Source: Candidatus Thiodiazotropha sp. (ex Monitilora ramsayi) (GTDB lineage Bacteria > Pseudomonadota > Gammaproteobacteria > Chromatiales > Chromatiaceae). Taken from it: 64,000 nucleotides of DNA. The stretch spans positions 62,001-126,000 of the forward strand of contig JAHXIO010000002.1 of the NCBI GenBank assembly GCA_025655595.1, written 5' to 3'. Positions 54,850-64,000 of this stretch are shown here, piece by piece. Position 1 is the stretch's first letter, and every line of letters starts with the position of its first letter. Position numbers and translations under genes: made by a program. Below the pieces are notes generated by a model, which searched no databases, was not told the origin of the DNA, and saw only the letters and a list, made by a program, of their open reading frames with translations.

Positions 54850-55881
54850 CTAACTATAGCTGAGAAATAATCTTTTTACCAAAACTTCAATGATCTTCAC
54901 AGCATTTCCTGCAATACAATAGCGCAGGTTGTCCGCAACCCCCAAAAGTGAGAAATCGGTCTTACTTTTCGCCCTTGCAACCAGATTCCCTACCATCAAT
55001 ATATTCTTGCCGGATGCATCGGTTACCGCTGTCGGCGGTACCTGAGTATCCGTGCTCAATTCAACATATGGCAAACGCCCAAATATGTTTTTCAAACTTT
55101 CCTCGTCCACCGCTTGCGAGGTGGTGAAGTGGATAGCCTGTGTATGCCCGAAAAAGACTGGTACCCAGCAACATGTGACGGTTATCGGCAGGTCTTCGCT
55201 ATCCAACATCTGACAGACCTCATCTGCCACAACCGCACCCGAACCCATCACCGCTTTATCCTCACCATCCTCCACTGCCAGCGGCACAATGTTGAATGCC
55301 ATCTGGGCGGGGAACAGCACCGGTTTTGCTGGTGTGCCGTTCAACATCCGTGCAGTCTGGCGCGCCACCTCTTCTACACCGGCTCTGCCCAGTTCCGACA
55401 CCGCCTGACAACAGAACAGACTCACCCGCTCAAGACCCACATTGTCCAAAAGCGGTTTAAGCAACGTAGCGCACTGCAATGTTGTCGCATCCGGCAGGGA
55501 GATGATAGTGCCAGGCGTGACCTCGTCGAGCACACCCGGATTTACATCTGCACCCACAAGCGGAAGCTCTGAATAACGTCTCAGCCCCCCGCCGATATCC
55601 AATATGACACAACCGGCTTCCCGTGCCTCGTCAACCCAATCTCCATCACAGGTAATCTCCCCGGTAGAGATCAGAAAATCGATTTCATTGAAATCGCATA
55701 ACGCGACCTCGTCCATGGACAGGGTCTGCTGTCCAAACTCAACGAGTTCGCCCACACTCTCTTCTTCACCCAGCAGCGCAATTTCGCCCTGCAGTGATGT
55801 ATGCTCGGCGATGACAGCCAAAAGGGACTCTGTCACCAAACCATTGGCGCCGACAATGGCGACTTTTACTCGCTTTTCCAC
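54850..55881 (-). CDS. usg: Aspartate-semialdehyde-dehydrogenase-like protein (USG-1)
   Basis: A 343-residue paralogue of Asd, homologous to E. coli USG-1. It has the Rossmann start VKVAIVGANGLVTESLLAVI and overall Asd fold, but the catalytic cysteine motif (NC-T in Asd) is replaced: the corresponding stretch is SLPDATTLQCATLLKPL, with Ala at the cysteine position. It is therefore unlikely to be an active dehydrogenase. Start is GTG. It lies between asd and fimV as in Pseudomonas. Role unknown. Confidence 0.9.
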   Translation of the reverse strand: MEKRVKVAIVGANGLVTESLLAVIAEHTSLQGEIALLGEEESVGELVEFGQQTLSMDEVALCDFNEIDFLISTGEITCDGDWVDEAREAGCVILDIGGGLRRYSELPLVGADVNPGVLDEVTPGTIISLPDATTLQCATLLKPLLDNVGLERVSLFCCQAVSELGRAGVEEVARQTARMLNGTPAKPVLFPAQMAFNIVPLAVEDGEDKAVMGSGAVVADEVCQMLDSEDLPITVTCCWVPVFFGHTQAIHFTTSQAVDEESLKNIFGRLPYVELSTDTQVPPTAVTDASGKNILMVGNLVARAKSKTDFSLLGVADNLRYCIAGNAVKIIEVLVKRLFLSYS

Positions 55882-55906
55882 TCGATCTCACGAACCTGAA
55901 TAACGG

Positions 55907-55944
55907 AAAAACCCCGTCGCCAGTCAAACAACTTCACGACGGGG
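55907..55944 (-). terminator. Rho-independent terminator of asd
   Basis: On the minus strand CCCCGTCG ... CGACGGGG is followed by TTTTTCC, a good 8-bp GC stem with a 16-base loop. It lies about 40 bases after the asd stop and ends the leuC-D-B-asd transcript before usg. Confidence 0.8.
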
Positions 55945-55982
55945 CCTGTTTAAGTTAATCAATGGCCGAAGGCCAGTTGATG

Positions 55983-57098
55983 TTATGCTTCCAGCAGAAT
56001 CCTCAGCATGCGCCTCAAGGGTTCTGCGGCACCCCATAAAAGTTGATCGCCGACGGTGAAGGCGTTGAGATACTCGTCACCCAGGTTCATCTTTCGCAGG
56101 CGCCCAATTGGGACATTCAGCGAACCGGTCACCTTGGCCGGACTCAACTCCGACACAGTGATCTCCCGCTCGTTGGGTACGACATCAACCCAATCATTCG
56201 CGGCATTCAAGATCGATTCAACTTCGTCTATCGGCACATCCTTGCGTAACTTTACCGTCAAGGCCTGACTGTGGCAGCGCATGGCGCCGATACGAACACA
56301 GGTGCCGTCGATGGGAATGGGGTTGTCGCTGCGACCGAGAATCTTGTTGGTCTCCACAAATCCCTTCCACTCCTCCTTGCTCTGCCCGTTCTCCAGCGGC
56401 ACGTCGATCCAGGGAATCAGACTGCCAGCCAGGGCTGCGCCGAAGTTCTCCTTGGGGAAGCTATCGCTGCGCAGGCTCTCCGCAACACCATGGTCGATAT
56501 CGAGAATGGCAGATGCGGGATCTGCCAATTTGTCAGCCACCGAACGCTCAATCGTGCCCATTTGGCTGATGAGCTCCCGCATGTTTCGCGCACCCGCACC
56601 TGAGGCTGCCTGGTAGGTCATGGAGGTTGTCCACTCCACCAGGTCCTCCTGAAACAGCCCGCCAAGCGCCATCAGCATCAGGCTGACAGTACAGTTGCCA
56701 CCGATGAAATCACGCTTGCCGTTTGCCAGGCCATCGCGAATCACCGAATCGTTGACCGGATCGAGTACGATCAGGCTGTGGTCCTTCATGCGCAAGCTGG
56801 AGGCCGCATCGATCCAGTACCCTTTCCATCCGGCAGCACGCAGCTTTTCATAGATGCCGTTGGTATAGCCGCCACCCTGACAGGTGAGGATCACCTCCAT
56901 CTTCATCAGCTCGTCGATATCGGTGGCATCCTTCAACGGCGGAATCTCTTTACCGATGTCGGGACCGGCCTGACCCACCTGGGAGGTGGTGAAGAACACT
57001 GGCTCCTCAATTGAGGCGAAATCGCCCTCTTCCCGCATGCGGTTCATGAGCACGGAACCGACCATGCCTCGCCAACCTACAAAACCGACTCTTTTCAT
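55983..57098 (-). CDS. asd: Aspartate-semialdehyde dehydrogenase
   Basis: Asd reduces aspartyl phosphate to the semialdehyde, feeding lysine, methionine, threonine and cell-wall diaminopimelate. The 371-residue enzyme starts [20 protein letters not shown], has the catalytic Cys in [19 protein letters not shown] (about residue 135) and a late [16 protein letters not shown]. This is the gammaproteobacterial type. It follows leuB by 45 bp. Confidence 0.97.
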   Translation of the reverse strand: MKRVGFVGWRGMVGSVLMNRMREEGDFASIEEPVFFTTSQVGQAGPDIGKEIPPLKDATDIDELMKMEVILTCQGGGYTNGIYEKLRAAGWKGYWIDAASSLRMKDHSLIVLDPVNDSVIRDGLANGKRDFIGGNCTVSLMLMALGGLFQEDLVEWTTSMTYQAASGAGARNMRELISQMGTIERSVADKLADPASAILDIDHGVAESLRSDSFPKENFGAALAGSLIPWIDVPLENGQSKEEWKGFVETNKILGRSDNPIPIDGTCVRIGAMRCHSQALTVKLRKDVPIDEVESILNAANDWVDVVPNEREITVSELSPAKVTGSLNVPIGRLRKMNLGDEYLNAFTVGDQLLWGAAEPLRRMLRILLEA

Positions 57099-57143
57099 CT
57101 TTCAGACCTAAATAAAGTAATCGCTGCATGAGGCAGCATTCGT

Positions 57144-58223
57144 CTAACCATTGAGTGCCGCAGTAACCGCGTCACCCATCGCTTCGCAACCCACTTCCGT
57201 CATACCCTCGGACATAATATCCGGCGTCCGCAAGCCATCGTCTAGGACTTTGTCCACCGCGCGCTCGATGCGATCGGCCATCGCCGGCTCATCCAGGCTG
57301 TAGCGCAACATCATGGCGACCGAGAGTATGGTCGCCAGAGGATTGGCGATACCCTTGCCTGCAATATCGGGCGCAGAGCCGTGGATGGGCTCATACATCC
57401 CTTTACCGTTCTCGTCCAGTGAGGCGGATGGCAGCATACCGATGGAACCGGTGAGCATCGCGGCGCAATCCGACAGGATATCGCCAAACATGTTGGTCGT
57501 CACCATCACATCGAACTGTTTCGGCCACTTGACCAGCTGCATGGCGGCGTTATCCACGTACATGTGACTCAGTTCAATATCGGGATGCCCTTCACCGACC
57601 TTTGTCACGACTTCACGCCAGAGCTCGGTACACTCGAGCACATTGGCCTTGTCCACCGAGCAGACCCGGCCACCGCGCTTGGCGGCGATGTCGAAGGCGA
57701 CCCGGGCGATTCGCTCGATCTCGGATTCACTGTAGACCAGAGTATTGAAACCTTGACGCTCACCACCCTCAAGCTCCCGAATCCCTCTGGGCTGTCCAAA
57801 ATAGATACCGCCGGTCAGCTCGCGGACGATCATGATGTCGAGACCGGCAACGATATCGGACTTGAGGCTGGAGGCACCGGCCAGCTGGGGATAGAGGATC
57901 GCCGGACGCAGATTGGCAAACAGGTTCAGCGCGGAACGCAGACCCAGCAGACCCTTTTCGGGCCGGATCGAGATGTCGAGCGACTCCCACTGATGGCCGC
58001 CCACTGCGCCGAGCAGGATGGCGTCCGCCTCCTCAGCCAGCTCCAGCGTAGCCTCCGGCAGGGGGCCGCCGGTGGCATCGATAGCGGCGCCGCCGACCAG
58101 CGCCTCGTCGAGATCCACATCCAGCCCGGCGTCATCACGCAGCGTGGCCAATACCTTGACCGCCTCGGCGACGATCTCAGGACCGATGCCGTCACCCGGC
58201 AATACCAGTATCTTTTTACTCAT
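57144..58223 (-). CDS. leuB: 3-isopropylmalate dehydrogenase
   Basis: LeuB oxidises and decarboxylates 3-isopropylmalate. The 359-residue product has [23 protein letters not shown], the substrate-binding [12 protein letters not shown] with its Arg, [12 protein letters not shown], and [26 protein letters not shown]. Metal-binding aspartates lie in [29 protein letters not shown]. Complete and of normal length. Confidence 0.98.
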   Translation of the reverse strand: MSKKILVLPGDGIGPEIVAEAVKVLATLRDDAGLDVDLDEALVGGAAIDATGGPLPEATLELAEEADAILLGAVGGHQWESLDISIRPEKGLLGLRSALNLFANLRPAILYPQLAGASSLKSDIVAGLDIMIVRELTGGIYFGQPRGIRELEGGERQGFNTLVYSESEIERIARVAFDIAAKRGGRVCSVDKANVLECTELWREVVTKVGEGHPDIELSHMYVDNAAMQLVKWPKQFDVMVTTNMFGDILSDCAAMLTGSIGMLPSASLDENGKGMYEPIHGSAPDIAGKGIANPLATILSVAMMLRYSLDEPAMADRIERAVDKVLDDGLRTPDIMSEGMTEVGCEAMGDAVTAALNG

Positions 58224-58283
58224 TTTCTCTCACTTACCTAATATATACATTGTGAAGATGCAGTGAATCGCCAAACCACTGCT

Positions 58284-58922
58284 TCAGGTGAAAAGCCAGG
58301 GCGCTTCCGAGCGTCGGCGCGCTTCATAAGCCCGGATATCATCCACGTGTTCCAGAGTCAGGCCGATATCGTCCAGACCATTGAGCAGACAATGTTTGCG
58401 AAAGGGATCGACGTCGAACGGAACTGTCTCTCCGCCCGCATAGGAAAGCGTCTGCGCCTGAAGATCGACTGTGATTTCCAGTGCCTGTGGGCCACCGGAC
58501 AATGCGAAAAGCTCATCCACCGTCTCCTCTTTCAACACGATTGGCAGGATCCCATTCTTGAAGCAGTTATTAAAGAATATATCGGCGAAGCTGGGAGCCA
58601 GAATCACCCGAAAGCCGTAGTCTTCAAGTGCCCACGGCGCATGCTCACGGGAGGACCCGCAACCGAAGTTCTTGCTTGTCAGGAGAATCTTCGCCCCCTG
58701 ATAGCGGGCATCGTTGAGGACAAAATCGGGATTCAGCGGACGCTGGCTGTTGTCCATCCCGGGCTCGCCGTGATCGAGATAGCGCCACTCATCGAACAGA
58801 TTGGGTCCGAAACCCGACCGCTTGATCGACTTCAGAAACTGCTTGGGAATAATGGCATCGGTATCCACATTGGACCTGTCCAGGGGACAGACGATACCGG
58901 TGAATGTCTCAAATTTCTCCAT
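58284..58922 (-). CDS. leuD: 3-isopropylmalate dehydratase small subunit
   Basis: LeuD completes the [4Fe-4S] isopropylmalate isomerase with LeuC. The 212-residue product begins [31 protein letters not shown] and has [16 protein letters not shown] and [25 protein letters not shown]-like features. The ATG at 58920-58922 is preferred over one two codons upstream because GGAGG lies at proper distance; the gene overlaps the leuC end by 14 bases. Confidence 0.97.
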   Translation of the reverse strand: MEKFETFTGIVCPLDRSNVDTDAIIPKQFLKSIKRSGFGPNLFDEWRYLDHGEPGMDNSQRPLNPDFVLNDARYQGAKILLTSKNFGCGSSREHAPWALEDYGFRVILAPSFADIFFNNCFKNGILPIVLKEETVDELFALSGGPQALEITVDLQAQTLSYAGGETVPFDVDPFRKHCLLNGLDDIGLTLEHVDDIRAYEARRRSEAPWLFT

Positions 58923-60351
58923 CGTCATCCCCTCCTAACTTCAAGGCACTGATATCGGTAAAGTGGCCGGCAACCGCAGCGGCGGCAGCCATGGCCGGAC
59001 TGACTAGATGAGTGCGACCACCCTGCCCCTGCCTGCCCTCGAAATTACGGTTGGAGGTGGAGGCACAGCGCTCGCCCGGCTCCAGCCGATCGGCGTTCAT
59101 GGCCAGACACATGGAGCAACCCGGCTCACGCCACTCGAAACCGGCCTCGGTGAAGATCTTGTCGAGCCCCTCGGCCTCCGCTTGCGCCTTGACCAGCCCG
59201 GAGCCCGGCACCACCAGCGCCTGCTTGATATTGGCAGCCACCTGTCGGCCTTTGGCGACGTCGGCGGCGGCCCGCAGATCCTCGATGCGGGAGTTGGTGC
59301 AGGAGCCGATGAATATCCGGTCGAGTTTGATCTGTTCGATAGGCGTTCCCGCTTCAAGCCCCATGTATTCGAGCGCCCGGCGCATACCGCCTGCCTTCAC
59401 CTCATCGGCCTCGGCAACCGGGTCGGGTACCGACTCATCCACCGACACCACCATCTCGGGTGAGGTCCCCCAGGTCACCTGAGGCTTGATTGCGCTGCCG
59501 TCCAGTACTACCTCTTTATCAAATACCGCACCCTCGTCACTGTGCAGATTACGCCAATATGAGACCGCACTTTCCCAGTTTTCACCCTCGGGGGCGTATG
59601 GCCGGCCTTTCACATAGTCGATCGTCTTCTCATCGACCGCCACGAAACCGGCCCTGGCGCCCGCCTCTATGGCCATATTGCAGAGGGTCAGCCGCCCTTC
59701 GATGGAGAGATCCCGAATCGCCTGCCCGGCAAACTCGATGGCGTAGCCGGTACCACCGGCAGTACCGATCTCCCCGATGATCGCCAACACGATGTCCTTG
59801 GCGGTGATGCCGGGAGTCACAGCGCCTTCAACGCGGATCAGCATCGCCTTCGACTTCTTCTGGATCAGGCATTGGGTGGCCAGCGCATGCTCGACCTCAG
59901 ATGTCCCGATACCAAAGGCCAGGGCACCCATTGCGCCATGGGTCGAGGTATGGGAATCACCGCAAACCACCGTCATACCGGGCAGCGTGGCGCCCTGCTC
60001 AGGTCCGACAACATGGACGATGCCCTGCCGCGGATCTAGCATCTTGAACTCGGTGATCCCGAAGCTATCGCAATTGTCGTCCAGGGTCTCCACCTGGGTA
60101 CGGGAGATGGGATCGACGATGGCGCTGACACCGCCGGAACGTTCGGTGGTCGGTACATTGTGGTCCGGCGTGGCCAGATTGGCGCCCGTGCGCCAGGGTT
60201 TGCGGCCGGCCAGGCGCAGTCCCTCGAAGGCCTGGGGCGAGGTCACCTCATGCACCAGATGGCGATCGATATAGATCAGTGCGGTGCCATTCTCGTCCGT
60301 GCGCACCACATGGGACTCCCAGAGTTTGTCGTAAAGCGTCTTGGCACTCAT
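58909..60351 (-). CDS. leuC: 3-isopropylmalate dehydratase large subunit
   Basis: LeuC is the catalytic aconitase-type subunit. The 480-residue product starts [16 protein letters not shown] and has [33 protein letters not shown], the Fe-S cysteines in [17 protein letters not shown] and [10 protein letters not shown], and [22 protein letters not shown]. Two ATGs follow AGGAGG; the second is chosen by homology. First gene of the leuC-leuD-leuB-asd operon, divergent from a LysR regulator. Confidence 0.97.
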   Translation of the reverse strand: MSAKTLYDKLWESHVVRTDENGTALIYIDRHLVHEVTSPQAFEGLRLAGRKPWRTGANLATPDHNVPTTERSGGVSAIVDPISRTQVETLDDNCDSFGITEFKMLDPRQGIVHVVGPEQGATLPGMTVVCGDSHTSTHGAMGALAFGIGTSEVEHALATQCLIQKKSKAMLIRVEGAVTPGITAKDIVLAIIGEIGTAGGTGYAIEFAGQAIRDLSIEGRLTLCNMAIEAGARAGFVAVDEKTIDYVKGRPYAPEGENWESAVSYWRNLHSDEGAVFDKEVVLDGSAIKPQVTWGTSPEMVVSVDESVPDPVAEADEVKAGGMRRALEYMGLEAGTPIEQIKLDRIFIGSCTNSRIEDLRAAADVAKGRQVAANIKQALVVPGSGLVKAQAEAEGLDKIFTEAGFEWREPGCSMCLAMNADRLEPGERCASTSNRNFEGRQGQGGRTHLVSPAMAAAAAVAGHFTDISALKLGGDDDGEI

Positions 60352-60428
60352 CATCTATTCCTCCTGCTCGGTAGGCAAAACATAGGGGAGTGTGCTACAT
60401 AATACAAATTCATATTTTTCATTTAATC

Positions 60429-60445
60429 TATTCATATTAGGAATA
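60429..60445. promoter_or_regulatory. Candidate LysR-type operator
   Basis: TATTCATATTAGGAATA is a perfect interrupted palindrome (TATTC-N7-GAATA) and includes a T-N11-A, the usual LysR-type contact pattern. It lies four bases before the ATG of the LysR gene, overlapping its ribosome binding site, and about 78 bases upstream of leuC. Autoregulation and control of leuC are inferred, not shown. Confidence 0.4.
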
Positions 60446-60448
60446 CAT

Positions 60449-61339
60449 ATGGAACTTGCCAGTCTTCGAGCATTCGTCGAGGTCGCCCGTGAGGAGTCCT
60501 TCTCCCAGGCGGCGGAGAATCTCTTTCTGACCCAGCCCGCCATCAGCAAGCGTATCGCGGGGCTGGAAGAGGAGCTTGCCATCCGCCTGTTCGATCGGGC
60601 CGGACGACAGGTGATCCTGACGGAAGCCGGCCGACACCTGCTGCCGAGGGCTGAGCGGATCATCCACGAGGTGACCGATATCCGCCGGGAGTTAAGCAAT
60701 CTCTCCGGTGAGATCTCCGGTGCTCTGGCCATGGCCACCAGCCATCATATCGGTCTGCACCGGCTCCCCCTGGTACTACGCGAATATAGCGACAGCTACC
60801 CGCAGGTCTCGCTGGACATACGCTTCATGGAATCGGAGAAGGCGTGTCTGGCGGTGGAACATGGTGAGCTGGAACTGGCTGTGGTGACCCTACCCCTGGA
60901 ACCCGCTGCCTCTCTGCTGACGGAAACAATCTGGCGGGACCCGCTGACGCCGGTTGTCGGACCGGATCACCCCTTGGCGACACAGCCAGATACCGGCCTG
61001 TCAGAGCTGATCCAATATCCCGCTGTATTGCCCACACGTGGCACTTATACCAGGGCCATACTGGAACAACGGATAGGATCACTAAATCGCCAGGTGAACT
61101 GTACGCTCTCAACCGATTACCTGGAGACCCTTAAGATGATGGTGAGTATCGGTCTGGGCTGGAGCCTGCTGCCGGAAATCATGCTCGACAGCCAACTGCA
61201 ACCGCTTGAGATTCCCGAGCTGAAGCTCTCACGTTCCCTTGGTATCGTGACGCATCGCAAACGCACACTCTCCAATGCCGCCCAAGCCATGCGGAAATTG
61301 CTGCAGATGCCTGAACACCATCAGACCCGAAGGCATTGA
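60449..61339 (+). CDS. LysR-family regulator, divergent from leuC
   Basis: A 296-residue LysR regulator: N-terminal winged helix-turn-helix (MELASLRAFVEVAREESFSQAAENLFLTQPAISKRIAGLE, residues 1-40) and an effector-binding domain starting near 90 (GALAMATSHHIGLHRLPLVLREY). AGGA eight bases before ATG 60449 supports the start. A LysR gene in the same divergent place beside leuC occurs in Pseudomonas; control of leucine synthesis genes is the natural guess. The ligand is unknown. Confidence 0.88.
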   Translation: MELASLRAFVEVAREESFSQAAENLFLTQPAISKRIAGLEEELAIRLFDRAGRQVILTEAGRHLLPRAERIIHEVTDIRRELSNLSGEISGALAMATSHHIGLHRLPLVLREYSDSYPQVSLDIRFMESEKACLAVEHGELELAVVTLPLEPAASLLTETIWRDPLTPVVGPDHPLATQPDTGLSELIQYPAVLPTRGTYTRAILEQRIGSLNRQVNCTLSTDYLETLKMMVSIGLGWSLLPEIMLDSQLQPLEIPELKLSRSLGIVTHRKRTLSNAAQAMRKLLQMPEHHQTRRH

Positions 61340-61394
61340 CTTAAGGGAATTTGATTCGCAATAGGAGGATTCGTGCTGGCTTCCAGCCTGTTTT

Positions 61395-61455
61395 GGTGGG
61401 GCAGGGCCCCACCCTACGCGCTATCCCATTTTGTAGGGTGAGGCCCTGCCCCACC
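61395..61455. repeat. Pair of facing REP-like palindromes
   Basis: GGTGGGGCAGGGCCCCACCCTAC (61395-61417) and GTAGGGTGAGGCCCTGCCCCACC (61433-61455) are nearly perfect inverted copies of each other, each a hairpin by itself. They lie between the ends of the LysR gene and dsrB, a convergent junction, and may act as a bidirectional transcription end or block exonuclease. Confidence 0.7.
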
Positions 61456-61549
61456 ATTGCTCTGGCGAAATAAGTGACACACTACGATGTCCGGTTAAGT
61501 AACCGCCACTCTCATCAGACCCTGTGAACCACCACCCCCGATCGATCCT

Positions 61550-62626
61550 TCAGAACCGAAGATGGCTGGATGCATTCAGGCTCTTCTGCTGCCCGCGCCA
61601 GTTATCGATATGGAACTTGGTGAACGGCAGCTCCGTCAATTCGAAGAAACGTGTCCAACCGATCCGTTCCACCCAATCATTGATCCGCTCCCAGTCCCTG
61701 GCGTGAGTCTGATAAGCCTTGAGGATGCGTTTGACGATGGCGGTGGCCTCGGGCCAGCGCGGCGGATTGTTGGGAATCCCGGCCGCTACCAGCTTTTGGA
61801 ATGTGGGCCGAGCCCGTGCATTTGAGTGATTACCACCGATCCACACCGCCAGTTTTGAATGTTCCGGGTCGTTGATCTGCATCGGCGGGCAGGGCGGATA
61901 GCAAGCGCCGCAACAAACGCACTTCCGCTCATCGACCTCCAATGAGGGCTTGCCGTTGACCATGGCGGGCCGGATCGCAGCCACCGGACAACGGGCCACC
62001 ACTGACGGGCGTTCGCAGACATTGGCCACCAGGGTATGGTCGATCTTGGGCGGCTTGGTGTGCTGGATATTGATCGCGATATCCCCCTGACCGCCGCAGT
62101 TAATCTGACAACAGGAAGTAGTGATATGGACCCGGTTGGGCATGTTCCATTGACGGAACTCGTCCACCAGCTGGTCCATCATCGACTTCACAACACCCGA
62201 AGCGTCGGTGGCCGGAATGTCGCAATGCAGCCACCCCTGTGTATGAGAGATGGCCGCCACCGAATTGCGTGTGCCGCCGACCACAAACCCATTCGATTCC
62301 AGGGCCTCGATCAACGGTTCCACACGTTTGCCATCCGACAGCATAAACTCGATATTGCTGCGGATGGTGAAGCGGACGTAACCGTCCGCGAACTCATCGC
62401 CGATCTCACACAACTTGCGCAGAGTGAAGAGATCGAGAATCCGCTGAGTCCCCGCCCTGACAGTCCAGATATCATCGCCGCTATAAGCCACATGACGCAG
62501 TACACCGGGCCGGGGATCTTCGTGATAACGCCAGCGACCGAAGTTCTTTTTCATCACCGGATGCATATACTGAATACCGTCGGGACAGCCGCTCTCGATG
62601 GGAAGCCTTCGTTCTGCATGTGCCAC
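61550..62626 (-). CDS. dsrB: Reverse-type dissimilatory sulfite reductase, beta subunit
   Basis: DsrB pairs with DsrA in the siroheme alpha2beta2 enzyme that, in sulfur oxidisers, oxidises persulfidic sulfur to sulfite in the cytoplasm. The 358-residue product has TTSCCQINCGGQGDIAINIQHT with siroheme/Fe-S cysteines (about 171-178), and a ferredoxin-like insert ERKCVCCGACYPPCPPMQ near 240. N-terminal SGCPDGIQYMHPVMKKNFGRW is typical. It follows dsrA by 11 bp. No dsrE follows: downstream lie REP palindromes and a convergent LysR gene, unlike the dsrABEFHCMKLJOPNRS order of Allochromatium. Confidence 0.97.
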   Translation of the reverse strand: MAHAERRLPIESGCPDGIQYMHPVMKKNFGRWRYHEDPRPGVLRHVAYSGDDIWTVRAGTQRILDLFTLRKLCEIGDEFADGYVRFTIRSNIEFMLSDGKRVEPLIEALESNGFVVGGTRNSVAAISHTQGWLHCDIPATDASGVVKSMMDQLVDEFRQWNMPNRVHITTSCCQINCGGQGDIAINIQHTKPPKIDHTLVANVCERPSVVARCPVAAIRPAMVNGKPSLEVDERKCVCCGACYPPCPPMQINDPEHSKLAVWIGGNHSNARARPTFQKLVAAGIPNNPPRWPEATAIVKRILKAYQTHARDWERINDWVERIGWTRFFELTELPFTKFHIDNWRGQQKSLNASSHLRF

Positions 62627-62637
62627 TTTAAACCTCC

Positions 62638-63900
62638 TCAGGCCACATTGGCCGAACGACTATGACCGGAACGGCGCTCAAACCACTTCTGCGCCTCCTC
62701 CTCCCAGTGATCGGTGCGTACATAGGAGTTTTCCCGGGGGTGCACGATCATGTTGGGATCCATCTCGATATTCAGCGCCTCAAGAAAGTTGACCAGCCCG
62801 ATGCGCTCGATCATCTCGCCGATGCGTTCGTGTTCCAGGGCATTTTCGGCAAAGAAGTCAATGACCTCCTCCGCCAGTTCCACCAGCCGTTCGTAGTCCG
62901 ACTCATCTTCCAGCTTCATGAAGGGCACGATCACCGTGCCGAAACGGTCGCCGATCTTCAGGGTTCGCTTACCGCCAATCAGCAGGCTGACGCCTCTGTC
63001 CTCTCCGGGTGAGAGTGCCTTGGGCATCACGTTGAGGCAGTGCATGCAGCGCACACAGTTGGGATTGTCCACCTGCAGGGTGTCATCATCGGTCAGAGAG
63101 AGCGCGTGGGTCGGGCAGCGGGTGATGACGTTGTCGATGATGTATTGCCGACCTTTGCTGGAGACATAACGCCTCACCTCCGCCTGATCCACCTGCATAT
63201 CGTCCCGCCAAGTGCCGATCACAGCGAAATCGGCCCGCTCGATGGCGTTCATGCAGTCATTGGGGCAACCGGAGACTTTGAACTTGAATTTGTACGGGAG
63301 CGCCGGCCGGTGCATCTCATCGAGAAAGTTATTGACCAGCCGACGATGGATCTCATGTTCATTCGCGCAGGACTGCTCGCAACGACCGGATCCCACACAG
63401 GACTGGGCGGTACGCACACAGGGCCCCGCCCCACCCAGATCGAATCCGTACTCATTGATCTCGTTGAAGAAGTGCTGGGTGTTCTCGGTGGTGGCGCCGA
63501 TGAACATGATATTGCCTGTCTGACCATGAAAAGTGACCAGTCCGGAACCCCACTTCTCCCAGCTGTCCGACAGGCGCCGCAGTATATCGGTAGTGTAATA
63601 GTTGCCGGCAGGCGGTTGTACCCGAAGGGTGTGGAACTCCCTCGACTTGGGAAATAGATCGCCCACTTCGGAGAATCTCGGAATGATGCCACCCCCATAA
63701 CCGAAGACGCTGACCGTACCACCCTTCCAATAGCCCTTTCGGGTTTCATAGGAGTGCTCCAGCTGGCCCAGGAGATCGTTGGTGGTTTCACGAATACGGG
63801 TGTCCGGATGGGTATCCCGCAGTCGCTTGATGCCTGTGATGAAACTGGGCCACTCGCCACTCTCCAGTTGGTCGAGCATGGGGGTTGGATGCAACTTCAT
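62638..63900 (-). CDS. dsrA: Reverse-type dissimilatory sulfite reductase, alpha subunit
   Basis: The 420-residue alpha subunit. It starts MKLHPTPMLDQLESGEWPSFI and closely matches the oxidative DsrA of Chromatiales: SYETRKGYWKGGTVSVFGYGGG, FHGQTGNIMFIGATTENTQ, cysteines of the siroheme-linked cluster in GPCVRTAQSCVG and VSGCPNDCMNAIERADFAV, and the ferredoxin domain with CPTHALSLTDDDTLQV ... NCVRCMHCLNVMPKA. An extra Cys sits in RCEQSCANEHEIH. A near-perfect AGGAGGTGATAG precedes the ATG, predicting strong expression. About 100 bp of upstream sequence is visible without an obvious promoter. Confidence 0.98.
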   Translation of the reverse strand: MKLHPTPMLDQLESGEWPSFITGIKRLRDTHPDTRIRETTNDLLGQLEHSYETRKGYWKGGTVSVFGYGGGIIPRFSEVGDLFPKSREFHTLRVQPPAGNYYTTDILRRLSDSWEKWGSGLVTFHGQTGNIMFIGATTENTQHFFNEINEYGFDLGGAGPCVRTAQSCVGSGRCEQSCANEHEIHRRLVNNFLDEMHRPALPYKFKFKVSGCPNDCMNAIERADFAVIGTWRDDMQVDQAEVRRYVSSKGRQYIIDNVITRCPTHALSLTDDDTLQVDNPNCVRCMHCLNVMPKALSPGEDRGVSLLIGGKRTLKIGDRFGTVIVPFMKLEDESDYERLVELAEEVIDFFAENALEHERIGEMIERIGLVNFLEALNIEMDPNMIVHPRENSYVRTDHWEEEAQKWFERRSGHSRSANVA

Positions 63901-64000
63901 CTATCACCTCCTAGAGCACCGTGCCGCTCATCGAATTGGTCATGTGAAAGCGGCGACATTGCGGTGAGAATGATTACCGGTCGTATTCCCTAACAATAGT

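Overview
The window reads as chromosome of a motile, sulfur-oxidising gammaproteobacterium. Three things point there: dsrA and dsrB at the right edge match the oxidative siroheme sulfite reductase subunits of Chromatiales-type sulfur oxidisers; a polar-type flagellar export cluster comes with a PomA/PomB-like stator; and the leuCDB-asd-usg-fimV-truA-trpF-accD-folC-dedD block has the order known from Pseudomonas and relatives. The species cannot be named from the sequence alone; free-living and symbiotic Chromatiales-like lineages both fit.

Layout. 1-6.3 kb (minus strand): fliL-M-N-O-P-Q-R-flhB-flhA, largely overlapping or coupled, led by a clear sigma-54 promoter at 6323-6339. A roughly 190-bp inverted-repeat element separates flhB from flhA. 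6.7-11.1 kb (plus): an HDOD-GAF histidine kinase followed by a REC-PAS-GGDEF-EAL protein, probably a signalling pair that sets cyclic-di-GMP. 11.2-13.2 kb: a MITE with perfect 26-bp ends, then ettA.

13.2-16.6 kb is the accessory part. It holds (i) an unexplained array of about 23 degenerate units repeating every ~21 bp, each ending in a TAAAA-like tract and rich in GANTC; (ii) two AT-rich gene cassettes with near-identical attC-like sites and no integrase; and (iii) a GNAT acetyltransferase and a membrane lipoprotein. 16.7-20.9 kb carries a DUF4136-like protein, an orphan ParA ATPase, a fibronectin-type lipoprotein, ferredoxin-NADP reductase and a TlpA-like thioredoxin pair.

21-24 kb (minus) is a translationally coupled malyl-CoA lyase / malate-CoA ligase operon (mcl-mtkA-mtkB), which links malate, glyoxylate and acetyl-CoA. 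24.5-38.5 kb is mostly housekeeping on the minus strand: hemF, a persulfide dioxygenase, metZ, gshA, prc, a thiamine-related Nudix/YjbQ pair facing a decayed DUF302 gene, nudB, aspS, a DUF502 protein and an FmdB-type zinc ribbon. The persulfide dioxygenase and gshA together suggest glutathione persulfide handling. 39-42.7 kb holds a secreted double P-box (PilJ-type) protein, a PilZ protein and pomAB.

43-61.3 kb holds an SDR, a DUF971/MoaD-like fusion, gspC, and the conserved dedD-folC-accD-trpA-trpB-trpF-truA-fimV-usg-asd-leuB-leuD-leuC block with a divergent LysR regulator. 61.5-63.9 kb is dsrA-dsrB, with no dsrE following dsrB. REP-like palindromes of the GTAGGGTGGGGC type are scattered at 16.6, 24.4-24.5 and 61.4 kb. 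No rRNA, tRNA or CRISPR array was seen.
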